In this document: positions 62,655 through 64,000 of the stretch, one piece after another | Numbering within the stretch: the stretch's first letter is position 1 | Layout: the number at the start of each line of letters is the position of its first letter | NCBI RefSeq assembly: GCF_050717635.1 | Contig: NZ_JBOITO010000030.1 | Span: forward strand, 248,001-312,000 | From: Clostridium_AD sp050717635 | GTDB lineage: Bacteria; Bacillota; Clostridia; Clostridiales; Clostridiaceae | Reading direction: 5' to 3' | DNA: 64,000 nucleotides | Notes under the pieces: model-generated | What the model was told of the DNA's origin: nothing | Databases searched by the model: none | What the model saw: only the letters and a program-made list of their open reading frames with translations | Made by a program: the position numbers and the translations under genes

Positions 62655-63023
62655 ATGAAAGCACACAACAGTGATATTGGTGCACTAGGTGAAGATATAG
62701 CAGAAACTCATTTAAAGAATGTAGGATACGTGATTAAAGAAAAAAATTTCAGATGTAAATGTGGGGAAATAGACTTAATAGCAGTAAATAGTGGTTATAT
62801 TTGCTTTATAGAAGTAAAAACTAGATATGGAACAAAATTCGGTCTACCAGCTGAGTCAGTCAATTACGCAAAGCAGAAAAAACTACACAAAACAGCCCAG
62901 GTATATATTTCCTACAAAAATATTGCTGACTCTAATTTTAGATTTGATGTTATAGAAGTTCTATTAAATAGCAATAACAATGATTTTTTAGTTAATCATA
63001 TTGAAGACGCTTTTCAATTATAG
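62655..63023 (+). CDS. yraN: YraN/UPF0102 family endonuclease-like protein
   Basis: A 122-residue protein of the restriction-endonuclease-like fold, with GALGEDIAETHLKNVGYVIKE near the start and the nuclease motif GEIDLIAVNSGYICFIEVKTR (E-x-D ... E-V-K). Its role is not firmly known; it is often found beside rnhB, comM and dprA. It is the only intact plus-strand gene in the window, runs tail to tail with rnhB with no bases between the stop codons, and starts 10 bases after AGGAAAGGA-like sequence. In other clostridia it is usually co-directional with rnhB and comM, as far as I recall. Confidence 0.9.
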   Translation: MKAHNSDIGALGEDIAETHLKNVGYVIKEKNFRCKCGEIDLIAVNSGYICFIEVKTRYGTKFGLPAESVNYAKQKKLHKTAQVYISYKNIADSNFRFDVIEVLLNSNNNDFLVNHIEDAFQL

Positions 63024-63830
63024 TTATAAAATATTTTTAAGGAAGCATTTTCTATGTATTGGGATAGCGCCATATTTTTTTAGCGCAATAACATGTTGCT
63101 CTGTACCATAACCAACATTTTTATCAAAACCATAATTCGGGTATTCATTATGATACTCAAACATCAGTTCATCTCTATATACCTTTGCGATAATAGAAGC
63201 ACAAGCTATGCTAATACTTTTTGTATCTCCTTTTATTACAAACTCATTTAAACCCGTATAATTTTTAATTTTATATCCATCAGATAGAACTATATCTGGT
63301 TTAATGGAAATTTCATTACAGCAATCTAAAAACACTTGATTATTGCACCATCCAATACCCTTTTCATCAATCTGGTTATTATCAATAGCAATAATCTTAT
63401 AAGCTAAAGCCTTTTCTTTAATAATCTTGGATAATTCTGATCGAACAGAAATCGATAATTTTTTAGAGTCGTTAGCTCTAAGAATTAAATCTTTATCATC
63501 CTTTATATTTAAATCTAATATTACTGCCGCTGCCACTATTGGGCCCGCTAGTGGTCCTCTGCCAACCTCATCAACTCCGGCTAAATATTTGTAGTTTCCA
63601 TAGCTTCCATCAAAGTCGTACATTTTTTTAACTCTCTGAATCTCTTTTTCTTTGCCCTCAAACATTTTAAATATTTTAAAGCCTAATTTTTGTACAGTTT
63701 TTCTATTGTCATTCAAAAGCATATCCATGAGACTTTTCATCTCATTATCTGACCTAGCATTTTCTATTGATTTTATATGTTCACATATTTCTTTATAACT
63801 CATATATAGAAAATTAATATCTTTTTCCAT
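63024..63830 (-). CDS. rnhB: Ribonuclease HII
   Basis: Removes RNA from RNA/DNA hybrids and single misincorporated ribonucleotides. 268 residues: an N-terminal extension typical of the clostridial and bacillar form (1-75), then LAGVDEVGRGPLAGPIVAAAVIL with the catalytic DE, NDSKKLS, SDG and SIACASIIAKVYRDELM with the remaining acidic residues. Its RBS AAGGAG is 7 bases before the ATG. The remaining 170 bases to the window edge are A/T-rich and show no feature. Confidence 0.96.
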   Translation of the reverse strand: MEKDINFLYMSYKEICEHIKSIENARSDNEMKSLMDMLLNDNRKTVQKLGFKIFKMFEGKEKEIQRVKKMYDFDGSYGNYKYLAGVDEVGRGPLAGPIVAAAVILDLNIKDDKDLILRANDSKKLSISVRSELSKIIKEKALAYKIIAIDNNQIDEKGIGWCNNQVFLDCCNEISIKPDIVLSDGYKIKNYTGLNEFVIKGDTKSISIACASIIAKVYRDELMFEYHNEYPNYGFDKNVGYGTEQHVIALKKYGAIPIHRKCFLKNIL

Positions 63831-64000
63831 AATATTTTCTCCTTAATACTCCATAATTTTTATTAAATACTGTATATATATTTATATGAAAAAACAACCT
63901 TCTAGTATTTGTCTTAGAAACCAATTATTAATTGTTATCTATCCACAATCAGAAAGTTGCTTATTTAATAAAACTAAAAACTACATATGATTATATATAA

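Overview
The window looks like a chromosomal core segment of a low-GC, spore-forming Firmicute, most likely Clostridium sensu stricto. The reasons are strong AGGAGG ribosome binding sites, very A/T-rich spacers, PolC, CodY, RNase Y, SpoVS, YmxH and the housekeeping gene order. The species cannot be told from the sequence alone. Nearly every gene is on the minus strand, so transcription runs from high to low coordinates. No rRNA, tRNA, CRISPR array or insertion sequence was seen.

Layout from low to high coordinates. 1-5.5 kb: the first codons of ispH, cmk, a BaiN/HI0933-type flavoprotein, gdhA, an RpiR-type regulator and a RluB-type pseudouridine synthase. 5.6-12.95 kb: a nine-gene Mrp/Mbh-like cation/proton antiporter operon with three NuoL/M/N-type subunits. 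13-15.3 kb: a sigma-54 activator, preceded (in the direction of the antiporter genes) by what appears to be a sigma-54 promoter and palindromic upstream sites. 15.4-21.4 kb: msrA, a short ssb, a HutD/Ves cupin, uvsE, an orphan tyrosine recombinase, HPr, an aspartate aminotransferase and spoVS. 21.5-31.4 kb: rny, recA, pgsA, rimO, ftsK/spoIIIE, a TepA/ClpP-like protease, aspartokinase and ymxH. 31.4-42.9 kb: an M16 peptidase, pnp, rpsO, ribF, truB, nrnA, rbfA, infB, ylxQ, ylxR, nusA and rimP. 43.1-55.6 kb: polC, ispG, rseP, dxr, cdsA, uppS, frr, pyrH, tsf and rpsB. 55.8-63.8 kb: codY, topA, dprA, comM, two hydrogenase-maturation gene remnants, yraN (the only intact plus-strand gene) and rnhB.

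Most of the window is conserved information-processing machinery arranged in long operons cut by intrinsic terminators. Several promoters could be read directly: sigma-A type for recA (with a LexA box), rny, rpsO, rpsB, codY, aspC, ptsH and the sigma-54 activator; sigma-H type for spoVS; sigma-54 type for the antiporter operon.

The observations most worth a second look are: (1) an antiporter operon apparently driven by sigma-54 and its adjacent GAF-PAS-AAA+ activator; (2) the antiporter corresponds to the ion-pumping half of a membrane-bound hydrogenase, while broken hypE and M52-protease genes elsewhere in the window point to loss of a [NiFe] hydrogenase; (3) a hairpin that pairs with the ribosome binding site of ymxH; (4) a sigma-H promoter for spoVS placed inside the rny terminator; (5) a palindrome on the aspC promoter.
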